From contig CM049316.1 of NCBI GenBank assembly GCA_026874595.1, positions 42,175,695 to 42,239,694 of the forward strand: a stretch of 64,000 bases of DNA, written 5' to 3'. Positions 33,848-49,300 of the stretch are shown here, in pieces. Positions within the stretch are counted from its first letter, which is position 1, and every line of letters begins with the position of its first letter. The notes beneath the pieces were generated by a model that saw nothing but the letters and a program-made list of their open reading frames with translations, searched no databases and was not told where the DNA came from. Source of the DNA: Sipunculus nudus. Its lineage: Eukaryota > Annelida > Sipuncula > Golfingiida > Sipunculidae. The position numbers were made by a program, and so were the translations under genes.

Positions 33848-36434
33848 TTGATTTTATATAGATTTTCAGAACAATCTAATCACTCTATCCAGTTCTCCAA
33901 TTGTTGCCATTTTCACAGAAAACATAGATCCGAAGGGAAGTTCACCCTTGTAGCCAAGGTCATTACCCAATTTTAAATTTGCTTTGCATGCTTACCAATA
34001 TATCTGTGCACATCAAAATTTTAAATAATATCAAATAGCTTTATCTTGCTCGCAAGGAATCAATACATGGTGGAAATGAGGGGAATGGAGATGGTGTTTG
34101 GGTTTTACATTTGGAGGAGTTGTGGGGTTAGCAGGTGTGCCAGTTAAGCCCCAGTCACACATTCACAGTACTGTTCCCAGTGCTTTACATCAACCATGGT
34201 CAGCCTACGGTGACCCACAAAAGTTTTACTGTAGCAATCTAAAGGATCGTGAATCATCCTGGATCATTATGTTTGCTGCGGGACCCTCCATTGATGTTCC
34301 TGAAATTCAGCAGCATGACTTTCTGTGGCTCTGGGTACCAGCAACTGGCACTATACATGAACTATTCATTATAATCACTTAAATCGCACAATGCAGTCTC
34401 TCTCTTTCTGAAACATAGCAACACCCGATTAATATCAGTGAAGAAAGTTTTATTTACAACCACACTGACAAACGTTATATACAATGACAGGATGATGCAA
34501 TGTACATGAAATGACCAGTTACCATGGTTACCAATCTGTAAAAATATGATTAAACTTATCTGCAAATTGAAACTGTACATGTGTATATGTTTTTAGTTCA
34601 TGTGTTAAGGTCTGTATCAAATATCTGTGCAATAGATTATACCGAGTCCTTGGTGAGTGATGATGAATAAATTATACATAATCCTGGGCCACAGGGGTGC
34701 ATCAACTGAAAACCTAACAACAGACCAGCATGACAAAACCAAACTTTAGAAGAGAAATAAAAGAGTCATCAAACTGCTGTAAATATGAGTAAATGAAAAA
34801 TCAATTATTAGAGTAAGATTTATCATGCAAACTTTCTGCCTGACAGTGTTCTGAACAGGGCAGCTTACAATAAACCAGAGAAATGATTAAGTATGTATTA
34901 ATTAATTCTGTTGCATTAATCCTAATTCTACATCACTAACTTATATAGAACTGTCAGCTCTGAAATGCAATGTGACAGTTGGTGCATACGTTGTCATTCT
35001 TAAGACCGTTATAAATATTTTCCAAATGGTGGCATCTTTGTGTCAATGGACTTTTTTTTGGGGGGGGGGGGGGGTGTTAATATTATATGTAAAAAATTGT
35101 GGTTGAGAGCGTCACTGCGAAACCCTGAGAAAACTGTCACCCCAAATGAACCTTGCGTATTTGATTAAGACTGGGTAATGAATGATGAATTAATTCTGAG
35201 TCTTCATATTTGCAAACTTTCTAGGAGAAGCAGGTTAATTTATGCTAACCATGCACATATAATATTTATCAATGCATATATAAAAGCAAAATAAATCAAA
35301 GCATTATGTCTCCTTATAATTGTCAAGCTACTTTTGTTCTGTTACTCCTCCCACTTAACCACTGCCTTTGACAGAAGGATTTGCTGTGTACTGCCATCAA
35401 GGCGATGATTTGGGGCAGAGGATATTCCATTTCCAATCAATGGTAGCGAGTTTCTGGAATGTCACCAAATACACCTGACAGATATATACCAAACATCATT
35501 AGTGAACTTAGTGAAATGAATTCTTATGAATTTAAAGATGAAAATCAGCTTATTAAACAGGATTAATTCAATATGAAAACTAGCATGTCACTCAGCAGAG
35601 TGCAAAACGTTTGCAATCAGCAAATCAAATTGACTGGGTCAGCCTCTGTACACCAAAATTCAACTGGGTCTTCCTGGCCCTTGTCCAACCTTTTTAAAAT
35701 ACCAACAAAGATACCAACAATCAGACACAGGTTGAAAGTAACCTCTTTGGATGAGGTAAATATGTTTTAGTTCACCACTAGCTGCCACTGACATTATTAA
35801 TTTCATTAAAAGTAACTTACATTTCAGGCATAGCTCCCCTGTACTCAGAACATTCCACATGCAAAACAGACCATGGCACTATCTATCTGGTATTTACCAT
35901 TTGTAAGAACTTTAATTTGTATTTTGATCACTGTAGATCTGTGTCTTCTGTTACCATCAAGTCGCAGTTGCCCGTCACAGTGTACAGTCTGTATAACATG
36001 ATTGCCATTAGTAAGCCCTTCCAAACTTCAGCTGCCTTCTGCCACAACACTTATAATTTATACCCCTACACATGCATACAATACACGGTGCACTTTTATT
36101 TTGGTCCTCAAAGAACTAAAGCTGAGTAGCATCTTACACGGGGTACCAAGGTTTTGGCTTCACTTTTACTTAATGGGATGCAATGCATGGCGGCCCAAGT
36201 GTGAAAATCATATCCCTGATACGACAGTGAGTAAATTATTAATAAGTATCAACTGATGTAAGTCACCTTCTTAACGTATGAAGATATGTCTGAAACTCTC
36301 AAAATGATACAAAATGTACAAGTATACATGTGTTGTATAAGCATACACATACAACACATATAAATGATATCACTGTACATGTGTGTGTATTCATATATAT
36401 TAATGATATCAATTATTACTAGAGATGACAGGTG
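33848..36434 (-). other. Probable ZC3H18 3' UTR and intergenic sequence
   Basis: Downstream of the ZC3H18 stop on the minus strand. The nearest AATAAA on that strand is TTTATT at 36095-36100, about 335 bp past the stop, and another is at 34449-34454. Which one is used cannot be decided here. A G-run lies at about 35060-35072. No other coding exon is convincing; a plus-strand open frame at 34098-34382 shows no known motif. Confidence 0.45.
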
Positions 36435-36718
36435 TCATTGTAGTTTGGCACGTTTGCGTGCAATGGCATCTTCTACAGCCTGGAGCTGTTTGAGGAGTTC
36501 TTCTCGTCGCGAAGACGTGCTCTTTTTCTTGGCTGCGGGAGGGGCTGGGACCGGTTTGCTTGGTGGTGGCCGCTGGACTGGGGATTCTTGCTTCTTCAGA
36601 ACCAGAGACACTTTAGGTGGCGGTTGTTTAGGAGCTGCATTACCTTCAGGTTTGCGGGGAGGATTAGGCTTCACATTCTTCTCAGGTTTGCTCTGTGACG
36701 GGGCTGGTGCCTTCATAT
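36435..36718 (-). CDS. ZC3H18: ZC3H18 last coding exon with conserved C-terminal helix
   Basis: It encodes the Pro/Lys-rich tail and a C-terminal charged helix beginning SRREELLKQLQAVEDAIARK, close to identical with human ZC3H18. The TGA stop is at 36437-36435. The upstream intron holds a long (AT)n run about 80 bases from the acceptor. Open frames on the opposite strand here are shadows. Confidence 0.95.
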
Positions 36719-36799
36719 CTGAAACAAGATAATCAGAGACTGCAGACCCTTTCCCTGCTGCCATCTTGGGAGTGAAGAGTGAACGATAATTTAATATTA

Positions 36800-36845
<46 letters not shown>

Positions 36846-37267
36846 TATGCACACACATATATCTGGATCTTTTCAGGAAGTACTAAGATATTGTTGAGAC
36901 CGACCTTGTGTAAAATTTTATGTGGCAATGTGCTGTAGGTTTTGAGTTACAGGTTCTCTTACACACACACATATTCATACGGGCAGACATACAGGCATTC
37001 AGGCCAAATAGCATTATCCTAGCTTTTCCCTTCTGGAGCATGAGTAATTAAAGTTAATTAAAATTCATCAAACAGTAATTACATTCAATCTTATCTTCAC
37101 TATGTTGTGTTCTAGCCAGGGGTGCCCATTTGTTTGGAAGTAAATACTGTCCCTACATGCAAATTTCAGTATATAAGCAGTATAAAAGTATAGAAAAGAA
37201 CCTTGTAATAAAGCATCAAGCTTCCAAGTCCCTGACTGCAAGGAAATTAACACTATGCCTTTGAGAA

Positions 37268-37306
<39 letters not shown>

Positions 37307-40300
37307 CATACAAGAACAATCTACTCTTTTCACTAAGCTTGTTGGAGCATCTTAGGGTTTTGAGAAATCTATCCCTTCAAAGAATGTCCAATCACAAACT
37401 TTTTTTCAGAGTTTCCAGTATTTCATGAAAAAAAATTCCTTAATTTTACTTCATTTCCCCTGATGATTTTTCAAAATACTGGGTTATTATATGACCTATT
37501 GCCAGCTTGACACATTTTCAATGTTGTTGCAATAAACAGTTGTTGCAGTGAACCTTGTGAAACTAAGGCCCTGCCATATACTGTATGTATGTATGTACAC
37601 TATTATGTAATCTAAAACTAAGAAAACATGGTAAATCCTCTGGTAGATAGCAGTTGGACATAAAATATGACAGATTAACCACTTTCTCCATTTTGGCCAA
37701 CCAAACTGAATTTCTCTGATTTGAGGCATTTTTTTCTCAAATTTTGTGACTGGATAAGAGAAACAATTTGCCCTTGACAATATTACTTTCTCCTTTTGGC
37801 TAATCTAATGTATTTCCCTGATTTGAAGAATTTTCTTAAACTCCCTGAATGGATAAAAGAAACAATTTCTCTATCATATTATTAGCTAAGCACATGGACT
37901 TATGTTTGACAAATGGTTTACCACAAATGACCATCAACTTACTTCTGTCCGCAGGGCTGGGCTTTGTGGGAGACTTGGGTTTCTTGGCAGGCACCTGGTT
38001 CGCTGGTGGCCCAGCTGGGCGTTTTCGACTTGTTGATCCATTAGCACCCCTATCTGCTGGTGGCTGCAAGTCAGGAACACGCACGTTTAACAGATACAGC
38101 AAAACAACAGACAAGTGACAGTCACAATAATGTCAACATTCATAGGAGATTTCCTGTGATACTAAACTTGAAATCATTATTCTGTTTTCTAATAGTATTT
38201 GTAGTGCATGTAGTCAGCCACTGAATCAACCATTACTTTTTAAGGCATATGTTTTAGTATACAGAAGGAGAAGATATGTAAACTCTCCACGTACCTTGTT
38301 AATAAGTGTGAGCTTTATATTAGACTTCTGTCCGACCATTTTCAGAGGGTCTTTACTGATGGCTGGCATCGGCATTGGAGGCGGGGCACGTGGTCTCATG
38401 GAACTGTCTGGCCGTGGTCTCGGAGGTCCACCCTTATTTACGGGTTTCTTCTCCTTCGCACTGTCTCTTCTTTTCTTTTCTGCATAAACAGGAAATGTCA
38501 TGGAAATATTCTATACTATGGTTGTCTTCATATTTACCTCGGTTTGAATTCTGTGTGCCGTAAAGGGATAGCTGTCTTGAGGTTTAATGATAGCATCTCT
38601 GGCTAGAACCCCTCCATTTAAAATCCACTCAAAAGTCATTTTACCATGTTTCGGACATTATGAAGTACCTTGTTACTATGTTAAAGCCAAAGTAATACTT
38701 CTAATTAAAAAATAAATTTAAAGTTTTGGTTCAAATTTTAATATTTAAACTCAAATTTACAAAAGAATAGAGCAATGGCAGATTAGTAAACTAAAGATAG
38801 TCTCTGGATAAATGTCCTCTGTTTTAAAAGCGCTCATTAAAAATGTGGTTCATTTCAACTGGGTGTTCAGAAAATCTCTATCTTTAAAATAAACTTCAGG
38901 GACCTAATATGAGGATAAAATAACTATTAGGTGGATTTTTAATTAAATGAATGTAGTCTGTAATGCAAACTTATATTGGTATTGGTGATGGTAATATGCT
39001 GGTATTAACACTTTTCTTAGTATATCTGATTCACTATGTCATGCCTCATTCAAAGTATTACACAAGCAAGTTCCAAAAATAAAGTACAAAAGCATATTTA
39101 AGTGAACTTATGTCAATATAAAAGTGTAGTCTGTACCTTTGTGCTTTTGTGGTGATGGTGACCTTGACCCCCGGGGACCAAGGTCACGGTACAGATGCTC
39201 GGAATCAGCACTACCACTTGAGCTGCTGGAGGATGAGGATGTATGGGAAGAAATACTGCTGACACTGCGACTTCGAGATCTTGACGATGACATTCTATCC
39301 TTTGACCTAGACCTTGACCTACTGCTGCCGTCACTGCTAGGGCCTCTTCTCTTTCCTCTGTGGGTAAAAAATATGAAATATTCAACTATACTACTATTAA
39401 GTGTTACAGTTGAGAAACAAGGAGAAGTTACCATAAGCACACGAAAGACACTTTACCCTTTAAATACTAAAAGTGACACCATAAACACAACTAAGAAAGA
39501 ATTTCAGTGTAATAACCCCTTAGAAATTACCATAAACATGCTACAGATAAATTACCATAAACATTCCAATGGGGTGTCTTTAACGGCATGCTACATGCAC
39601 TTATATGATCATGTTGTAGCTCAAAACTGCTCCATCCTATTGAGTGAAGTAAACTATAGACAGCCAATGAAAATTAGAATATCAGCAGAAGCTGACAAAA
39701 GCCCTCAGCCTAAAGAATAGTGTTTGGAGGTGGTAACAGTAAAAAGTACTAAATATCTGTTCTCACATGGATGTATATCTGTACATGTCTCAGTTATAAA
39801 TTTAAAATGGAGAGGTATATACCATGATTCATAACAATCCACCAAATGCTTCCTGAAAAATAAGCTTCTAAGTTTTATTCTATTATAAGCTCTGTGACCT
39901 TTAAAAGGAGTTCAAGGTCACCCATCTTCGAACTTGACCGAGATTTTGTCGATATACATCTTCACCAAAGAAAAAAATTCCTATTGTGAATCCTTTAAGA
40001 GACATCCCACTCACAAGGCCAAAATTGAAAAATCCAAGAAAAATTCATTAAAAATCAGAAATTGCAGGTCACGCCCCCAAACTTGTGCAGTGGTTACAGA
40101 CTATCAGTCCCTACAATCATAGTAAGTATTGTGAAAATCTAGCCAATGGTTCTGGAGAAATAAGCTTCTAATTTTTTTTCTATAATTAGCTCTAAAACAT
40201 AGAAAAACAGGTCAAGGTCACCCATCTTCGAACTTGACCAAGATTTTTTCAATATACACCCATCTTCGAACTTGACCAAGATTTTTTCAATATACATCTT

Positions 40301-43300
40301 CACCGAAAAAATAAAATTCTTTTAGAAATATCCCACTCACAAGCCCAAAGTTGAAAAATCCAATAAAAATTCATTAAAAATCAGAAATTGTAGGTGGCCC
40401 CACCAAACTTGTGTAGCAGGTACAGACTATCAGTCCCAATAATCATAGTAAGTTTTGTGAAAATCAACCAAATGGTTCCTGAGTAATAAGCATCTTAAGT
40501 GTTTTTCTATAATCAGCTATAAAATGTAGAAAAACAGGTCAAGGTCACCCATCTTCGAACTTGACCGAGATTTTGTCGATATACATCTTTAACGAGGAAA
40601 TGAAATTCTGACGGCGAATCCTTTTCAAGATATCCCGCTCACAAGGTAAAAGTTAACGGACACCGGACGGACGGACGGACAGCTTGGGTGACGACAATAG
40701 CCTAAGGGCTGAGGGCTAAAAAGCTGTGTTCCTCAAGCATAGTTCAATACATCAGGTGTAAATTTGAGACAAAATCAAGCTCCTTATTGACTAAACCCTC
40801 TCATCATGATTCAAACTATCTTGGAATCATTTCAATGAGTTACATCAAATATGAAATCAGAACATCTCAAAATACCATTACATATCTCCCACAAACAACA
40901 CACTACAAAGAACTCTCTAAGAATAAAGCCATTAGGATACTGAAGACCCTATAAAGCCCATGTGAAGTACCAAACATGAAAATCTTCAATATTTCGTAGA
41001 ATTCTTAGACTAGACAATATATGCATGGCTTCATGTTACAGAACCATGGGGCACAAAAAAAGATGAATTGGAGGCACGGGCCTGCTTATTTTCAAAATAC
41101 AGGCCAAAGCCAAAAAGGCCATTAATGTTTCAAATCCTGGATAACCTTGCATTTAACTTACTTGTCTCCAGCAGGTGGAGGTGGTGGCTTCTTCTTTGGC
41201 TCCCGTCCCCTTTTCGGTGGCCCTGCAGGTTTTGGGTTTGGGGCGTTAGTGTTCGGACCTGGAGCTGGGGCTGGAGGGGGTGGGCCTCTTTTCCTGGCAT
41301 CTCTGCCTGCCCTGGGAGCTACAGCACTTCGTGGTGGATCACTGAAATATTTATATCACATCCTAAGTTTTATATCATGTTTAACATATAAACTGGCAGG
41401 TTCACTCTCATTGGCATCTCAGAAGATGCATTGTAAAGCATTGTTGAAAACTTGAACAAGGGGGCAAATTACTTCAGTTGTTTTTACAAAGGCTCGCTGC
41501 TTTCAGGTATTGTGTGACTCTAGAATAAACCATACTATTAAGTATGTGTCGACTTTCTAACAAAATCCACTTTGTACAAGAGATTCTGGTATAACAGAGC
41601 TCACTGGTTATTCTCCTGGCCTCTGTGAAGAAAACCTGACTGCAAGTCTTCCACAGGTTATGTGACCAACAGCCAAGATTGGGCAAGGGGCAAGAAATTA
41701 CAGTGGTTATCACAGAGATGGGGTTTATAATTTGGTTTGTATATCCTTATTTATTTTTCTACATTAATTCCTCAGTAAAATGTTAATCTTCAATGTTCAA
41801 GCATTAATCAGGTGTGTGGGAAGCTTACAGTAGAAAGCACCTCTTTATCAGAATATCTCATTCTTAGATGACCCTTGTAACAGAACCCTACAAAGAATGC
41901 TGCATCTAATGAGTTCCGGATACAGCTCTTATATAATTCAAAATTCTCATACACCAACTGTTTCTGATATTCTTTTGAAGGACCTACCCTGGTTTTGTTG
42001 GAGGTTGTTTCCTGTCTCCACCAGCAGGTGGAGCTCCTGGTTTCTGTTGCATGCGTTGCCTTGGAGAAGGAGACCTAGACCTACAGAAAGAATGAACAGA
42101 AACTCTGCCATTATGGTATACCAATACTATTTGATATATGTACCTGTAGATCATCTAAATATATCAATGATCTGATACAGCAAGTAAGAGATAATATAAA
42201 AGTAACTTTATGAACATTCCCTTCTTCTGCTCTGCGGCAATCATCATTTATCTGATTCAGAATTTTCAGTTTCTGAAGATAAAGTTATTTTTTAGAAATG
42301 AGTTTTCCCCCTTGATTTAAAGCATATTAGATACAGCAGATACTAGCTGGCAAACTGTTGCACTTTAATAGATCAGCACAAAGGAAATACTCTTAAAATT
42401 CCATCAAAATAATTTCTTAAATTGTCTGTTCAACTGGCAGCCAATAAAAAGTTTGTAGCACTGGAGATCTGAGGGTTCCCACATAGTACTGGAGTTTTAT
42501 TGGGGTAGTATTTTCAAGTTTTTCAAAGTAAGGATATTCAAGGTTTTGTTCTTGGGATGGCCTTCTTTATCATCTGATCTTCCTACATTTTCTTTATTAT
42601 CATTATGACACACAAGTTTTGTTTACATAAATAATGAGAATTTTATTTTAAAGCAGTCCTACAGCTTTTGGTCTGCCAGAGCAACCAATCTGATTGAATT
42701 CTGGGTCTGTTACATGTGATTATCAAAATCAGTTAAATTCAAACACTTTCAAAGCCTTCAAAATACATGAAACATTTATAGGATTTTCAAGGATTTTATG
42801 GTCGTGGGAACCCTGAGTATGTGCTATTGTTTCTCTGAGCTGGTTTTGAGACACACTGCATTGTAAGGCCTCACCTTGAGCTATATGATGATGACCGGCT
42901 GTATGATGACCGACTTGAATATGAGGTATATGAAGAGGATCGAGATCGTGAGCGGGATGAATAAGAACTGAAAAGGACACAATACAATGTCAGTACTATT
43001 TTGCTTGTTTAAAGATTTGTATATACAGAAAGTACGTTTGAGAAAATATGTAGTATTAAACACCAGCATCATAAATAACAAAATCTTAACAAGTAAACTG
43101 ATTGTCATGTCAATGCTTTCCAAACATATATTACTTGTCCAGACCACAGCTTCTGCTCAAGCTCATATTATCACCATTCCTGGTTTCACCAGTTAAACAA
43201 ATAAACCTATCACATCACCAGATTTAAAGTTTAACCAATCACTCACCTAGATGAATATGAAGATGAATGTGAATATGAACGTTTTCTGCGGTTTCTTCCT

Positions 43301-46300
43301 CGTGACCTACTTCTGGACGAAGATTCCCTTCTTTTCGGTGGAGACTTGGACCTGCAATAGACAAGACACCAATTTTAAAGGGCCTCTTGTTAAAAAGTTA
43401 AAGCATGATTTCATAGTATTAGTAAGCCTATATCTAACATTTATTTTATATATTACTATAAGGTGTCAACTTTGCTGAAACATTATTATGCTGAGTTCTT
43501 TGCTGCTGCTGGTTTGATCACAGTGAAATTATCTGTAGATAGACTGGTGCCTTACCACTGTCATCTGAGTATCTTTTGGAGTCTTGTTTCTTTGTAAATC
43601 TTGACTGATTAATTCCTTGCAAAGAATTTTCAAATCTTTCACATGGCCTCCACTGTCAGTCTGATATTGACTTAAACCTGGATGTCATACATCAGAAGTC
43701 AAAATGCAGAGACTAAAACCCCAATAAGGGTAACTGATGTCACACCATTTTAACTTCTTTGTCTGGAAATAATACCAGCTGACTGTCTATACTGTTGTGG
43801 AAAAGGTAAACCAGCAGGAACACCACACTGCACTAATTTGTGATGGAATAAGAGGCATGCACTGCCTACTGTCCTCCTGAGATTAGCCATCATACACTAA
43901 TATATATATTCATTAATATTAAATACCCTAGATTCAGATAATATCGTTTGCTTAAAATTCTGTGGTCTTTGTACAAAAAGCATATCGTGGGGTATTTTAA
44001 TTAGTGGAAACAGAATGAAAATGTTAGCAATTCTTGGTTTATTAATATCTTCATCTAAACAATGAAGATGAAAACATATACAGGCAATACACCGGTGCTT
44101 GACTGATATACTGATTGACCCCACCAACACTGTGGTCAATTGGTCAGTGTTGAGCGAACAAACCTCTCCGGGCCAGAGCCTAATACAGGAATTGTGCAGC
44201 TGTGACCAACACATGCATGCCTATTCCTCGGCTCTTAGTAAACACATCCGATCACACCACGTCCACAGATAACAGAAACTCTCACTTGATAGGAGGAAAA
44301 ATAAAATCTACAGTACTTGTGTTAAGTGCTAATCAATCACCTGTCATTTCCTTACTTTTGAAGGTCTCTGGGGTTTTCCCTGTACAATGGCTGGGTATAT
44401 GCACTCTTCAACATAGCTTTTGCTTTCCTCCAAATAATCAATCCTTTGATTCATATGACTACACAAGCCCTGATGAATGGTTCAAAGATTTGTATTAATA
44501 TTTACATATTCCTTCCAATGATATTCATACAAGGTATTGACTGGTCTTTATAATATTACATATAAACATTAATTTTCCTCACCTCCTCCAGGGGTCTCTC
44601 CACTCATCAGCCCTGATAGCTGGAGCAGGTTTGGGGATTCTGTCATCATTATATTTTTCTCTCCTCTCCCTCTCTGGTTCATATCTGTAAAATCAAACAT
44701 CCTGATGATCTGAAGCCAGGCACAATATCAGCTTAAAAAGACACACATAAAACACAAGACCCTTGGGTCTCAAAGCTGAATAAAATCTCCTTCTGATGTC
44801 TTACATGGTTAAGCACAGATGTGCCATTAAATGTACAGAGGTGAACTTTTGTTCTTTCAGGGCAACATTTTACAGCATATTAATTTCAAATATTAGGATA
44901 ACACCATAAGCTTTTATGCATGAAAATTCAGTTCTTTTTTATTTGCAAATGACAAAAGGTTATCCAATCATAAATCTCAAAATCTTTTTATTCATACTTG
45001 ATGTAAAATGTGGTGTGAATTCATACTGACCTCTTTTCTCTTGGAGATGGGGAACGTCTGTGTCTCCTTCCTTTGGGAGGTTCTTTTAACCTTTCTCTGT
45101 CCTAAAATATGTACATCTGGTGTTACTTTTCAAATGAAAATGAAACTTTTACACTGGAACCATGTGTTACGAAGACAAATAAATGAGGGGAAAATCCTGG
45201 GCCAATCCCGGTTTCGAACCCACATCAGTGGCGTACAAGTCCGGCGTACCAACCACTTCGCTAGCAAAGCAAGCTTCGCTAGCGAGACGGTTCAGTCCGC
45301 TTTTATGTCACCCCGTAACACACCCCCTCTTAAGTGCGTTCTGCTATCAGAACAAGACTAATTATCCCAGGAGTCACACTTTTGTGAGCTTATTCCCTGG
45401 GCTACAAAGTTAACCATCACATTAGAGGAGCCCCCATTTTCTTACGAAGGCAAATTATTGAGGGAAAAATCCTGGGTTGATCCCTGATGAGCCCCTATTT
45501 TGTTACGAAGACAAATAAATGAGGGGAAAATCATGGGCGGATCCCAGTTTCGAACCCAGACGGTGGCGTACAAGTCCGGCATACCAACCGCTTTGCTAGC
45601 AAAGCAAGCTTCGCTAGCGAGACAGTTTGGTCCGCTTTTACGTCACCCCAAAAAATCATACGTTTTTCAACATAAATAAATAATAGACAAAAATCCATAA
45701 AACAGTCAATACATGTGCAAAAGAATAAATTTACACAAACTGGATATTCCCTGACTTTGCATAAGATAAAAACATAATCATCTACCAGTAACAATACTTG
45801 TCTTAGCAAAATATTCAGGTATTTAACTTTATTCAATAAAAAGTTGAATTTTTACCTTAAACTGCTGATTTAGCCTACATTCAAATAACAAATAGCTAAC
45901 AAACATCCATTAAATTAGTCTGATCCAGTGACAACTCTGGCAGTTTGACAAATATATAATTTAAACATTATTAGAGAACGTAATTAATCCCCAGATTAGA
46001 GCCTCTGGAAGAGGTTTAATTTAATGTTTAATTTAGTTATAAACATTAAATTAACATGGGCACCGCAATACAGAGCATCCCCTCGCAAGGGGCATAATTA
46101 GAGCGGGTGTATTACAGTGTGAAAATGAGGAGGGCAGCTCTCTGGCCTTGACCTTAGCTCCTGTGACCTCAAACTAAACAGGGTTCTTCATCCATGGGTT
46201 GGTGAGCCATATAAGCAAGATGACACTGACAGGTGTTGGTCAAATGGTTTGGCTTAAAATGGGTCCACAAGCTTTTTCAAGAAGTGGGTCTTGTAGCCGT

Positions 46301-49300
46301 GACCTTTGACCCTGTTACCTCAAAATTGATATTGTTCTTCATCTATTGGTGGGTGAGCCATATTTGCAGGATGAAAGGTTTTGGTAAAACAGTTTGGCTT
46401 TTAATGGGTCCACAAGCTTTTTCAAGAATTGGGCATTGTGGCTGTGGCTTTGGACTCGTGACCTCAAAACTGAGAAGAGGTCTTTATCCATGGGTGGGTG
46501 AGCCATATGTACAAGATAAAAGGTTTTGGTCAAACAGTTTGGCTTTAAATGGGTCCACAAGCTTTTCAAGAAGCCGGCCCTATGGCCATGACCAATGACC
46601 GCATGTCCTCAAAATCAAATGGGGTCTTCATCCTTGGGTAGGTGAGCCATATTTGCAAGATGAAAGGTTTTAGTCAACATTCTGGCTTAAAATGGGTCCA
46701 CAAGATTTTTCAAGAAGTGGGTCCTGTGGCTGTGACCTTTGACCCTGTGACCTCAAAATCGATAGGGTTCTTCATCTATGGGTTGGTGAGCCATATGTGC
46801 AAGATGAAAGGTTTTGGTCAAACAGTTTGGCTTAAAAGTAACTAACCCTGTAAGCTGCTGGTTGCTGTCTGGGAGGTGAGTAGGGTGAACGTCCCATATC
46901 TGGGCCCTCCCGCCACACTTCAAAGTTTTCGTATTGTGGGGGCCCCCAGTTTTCCTGCTTGCTGTTGTTATAATAGTCATCTTCGTCCCAGCTGTAAATT
47001 AAATCATGAATAAATTACACAAATACTCTGACCAATCATGGAACAGCATATGAACCACTAAAACTGAATATCTATGTTCTCCTTATAAATACTGAATTAT
47101 ATACTGAAAATAGCTAAATACTTAACTCCTTGAATCATGCCACATTAAATTCCTGGATGATTTTTAAATCAAAATGCTTTCACTTCATTTTTTCTTACGC
47201 TGCCTTCATAATTTTCAAAACTTCCACAAATTTACTACAGTGAAGAAAATGCAACATCAGACATATAGAACACTTATGGTTAATCAAATCTTCATGTAAA
47301 ATAATGACTCAATTTTTTAGGTCTCATATAATCTGCAAGGCTAATATAAGTATAAAATGCAAAATGTTAATTAGTAAACTAACCAAATGCCCCTGATCAG
47401 TTTGACAGGACTAGTCTTTGATGACAAACAAATTGTACAGACCGTCAGTTCTTTTTATTTTAAGTTAGTTCAGCCTTTATGAATATCGCATCCAGTATAA
47501 CTGCATATTCTTACTTGTCATAGTATGGGTCTCTCTGAATCGGTTGCTGAAAATCTCTTTCATTTTCCTTGTTAAAGTCCCTTTGGTCCTCGAGTGACAG
47601 GTTCATCTTTTTCTCATGAAAGTTGGGCTCCGTTTCTTTACGTCTGTTTGCTTTTTTCATCAGCTGCAAAATAAAATTGTTCAAGTGAGCAATGTTGTTT
47701 ACAAAATAAATATTTTGGGTGGGAGTAGTGTACATTTTGAACAAGGGCCCAGAGCTATTCAAGCTATTAAAGAGCTTTCCACAGAAATAAACATGGAGCA
47801 AATCTGTTAAAGCACTGCTCAGATACAGGTGATTATATGCAGAATTAGCAAAAATGGTATATATCAAAACAGTAGTATCCCCAACTTCTCAGTCTGGGGA
47901 TACAATAAACCATTCACATGAATTTTATTTCTTTTGCTCCGGGATGGATGAGACCAAGGTATATAAATGATATAGTTGACTTTCAAGACTACTTCAAGAA
48001 TAACTAGAAAGTACCATTTTACTTCAGAGAGAACATGACCACCGGTGGTGCCAACTGCTGGTGAAATATCAAATAGCAGTCACATGATAATTGTGTCCGC
48101 CCAACATGGTATTAATCTTTTGCACAAACAAGTGACCCATGGGTCATGACGCTCAGCCGACTGACATGTTGACAGTATGTCCTTGCACAGACAACTAATT
48201 AAGGTAATGTAGGTGGCATCATTGTTCATGCATATTAGCTTAAGTTCATCAAGACCCATAAGCACAACAAATCTGATGACAAACCAACCGGCCTTTCATG
48301 AGGAATCTGGCAATTTATGTGTATTTTGCATTTTTTCTAGGGTGTTCAAACATACCCCAAATATAGTTCACTGTGACCCAATTTCAGGTTTCTGGGGAGA
48401 ACATTTGAGGAACTCTCAGGATGTCAAGTTAGAAGATTCTGGGCCCAAAGGTTATGATTTGTGCCATACTTTGGTATCAAATTTTCAATTATTCTGAGGG
48501 GTGCTCATATTTATAAGCCCCATAGCTCAGTAAATATGGGTAACAGAGACCTAAATACACTTTTCCAAAGAGATTTTCATAGACCTCCCTTGATCTTAGG
48601 TTAGAAGATTCCAGGTCCAATGTTTATGAATTGTGCCCTGCTTTGGTATCAAATTTTCAATTATAATGGGGGTGCTTATAAGCCCAATAGCTCAGAGAAT
48701 ATGGGTAACAGAGACCTTATTTCAGGTTTCCAAGAAGACTTTTCATGGACCTCTCTGGATGTAAAGTTAGAAGATTCGAGGTCCAGTGTTTACGATTTTT
48801 GCCCTATTAACAGATGACGGAATCTTTTGAGGTCTCAAAATAGAGAAAAAATCGTAAAATAATAAAAAATACAGGTGGCACCACCAGTTTGCAGAAACTG
48901 ATAAAACACTCCATGATTAATATCCATGCTAAGAATCATGGTGATCAATGCATTAGTTCTTCAGATACTTGAGCTTTTGTATCAAACTTTTCATTATTCT
49001 GGGGGGTACTTCGGAGCCCCAAAGCTCGAAGAATATGGGTAACAGAGACCTAATTCCATGTTTACAAGAAGACTTTTCACGGACCTCTCTGGATGTAAAG
49101 TGAGAAGATTCTATGTCTAATTGTTACGATTTGAGCCATTTTAACAGATGACCACATCTTTTAAAGTCTCAAAAATAGAGAAAAAAAATTGTAAAAAATT
49201 GAAAAAATACAGGTGGCGCCACCAATCTGCAGAAACTGATGAAACACTTCATGATCAACATCCAAGCAAAGAATCATGGTGATCAACGCATTAGTTCTTC

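Noticed and set aside
34098-34382. Possible small gene with a Trp/Pro-rich peptide
   Set aside because: No recognised motif, no matching neighbouring exon and no splice support; it could be a repeat fragment.
36364-36732. Plus-strand open frame of 122 codons
   Set aside because: It lies opposite the last ZC3H18 exon, whose minus-strand reading is conserved.
39139-39720. Plus-strand open frame of 193 codons
   Set aside because: It is the antisense shadow of the Arg-Ser-rich ZC3H18 exon at 39137-39357 extended into intron; the composition is low-complexity and no splice context fits.
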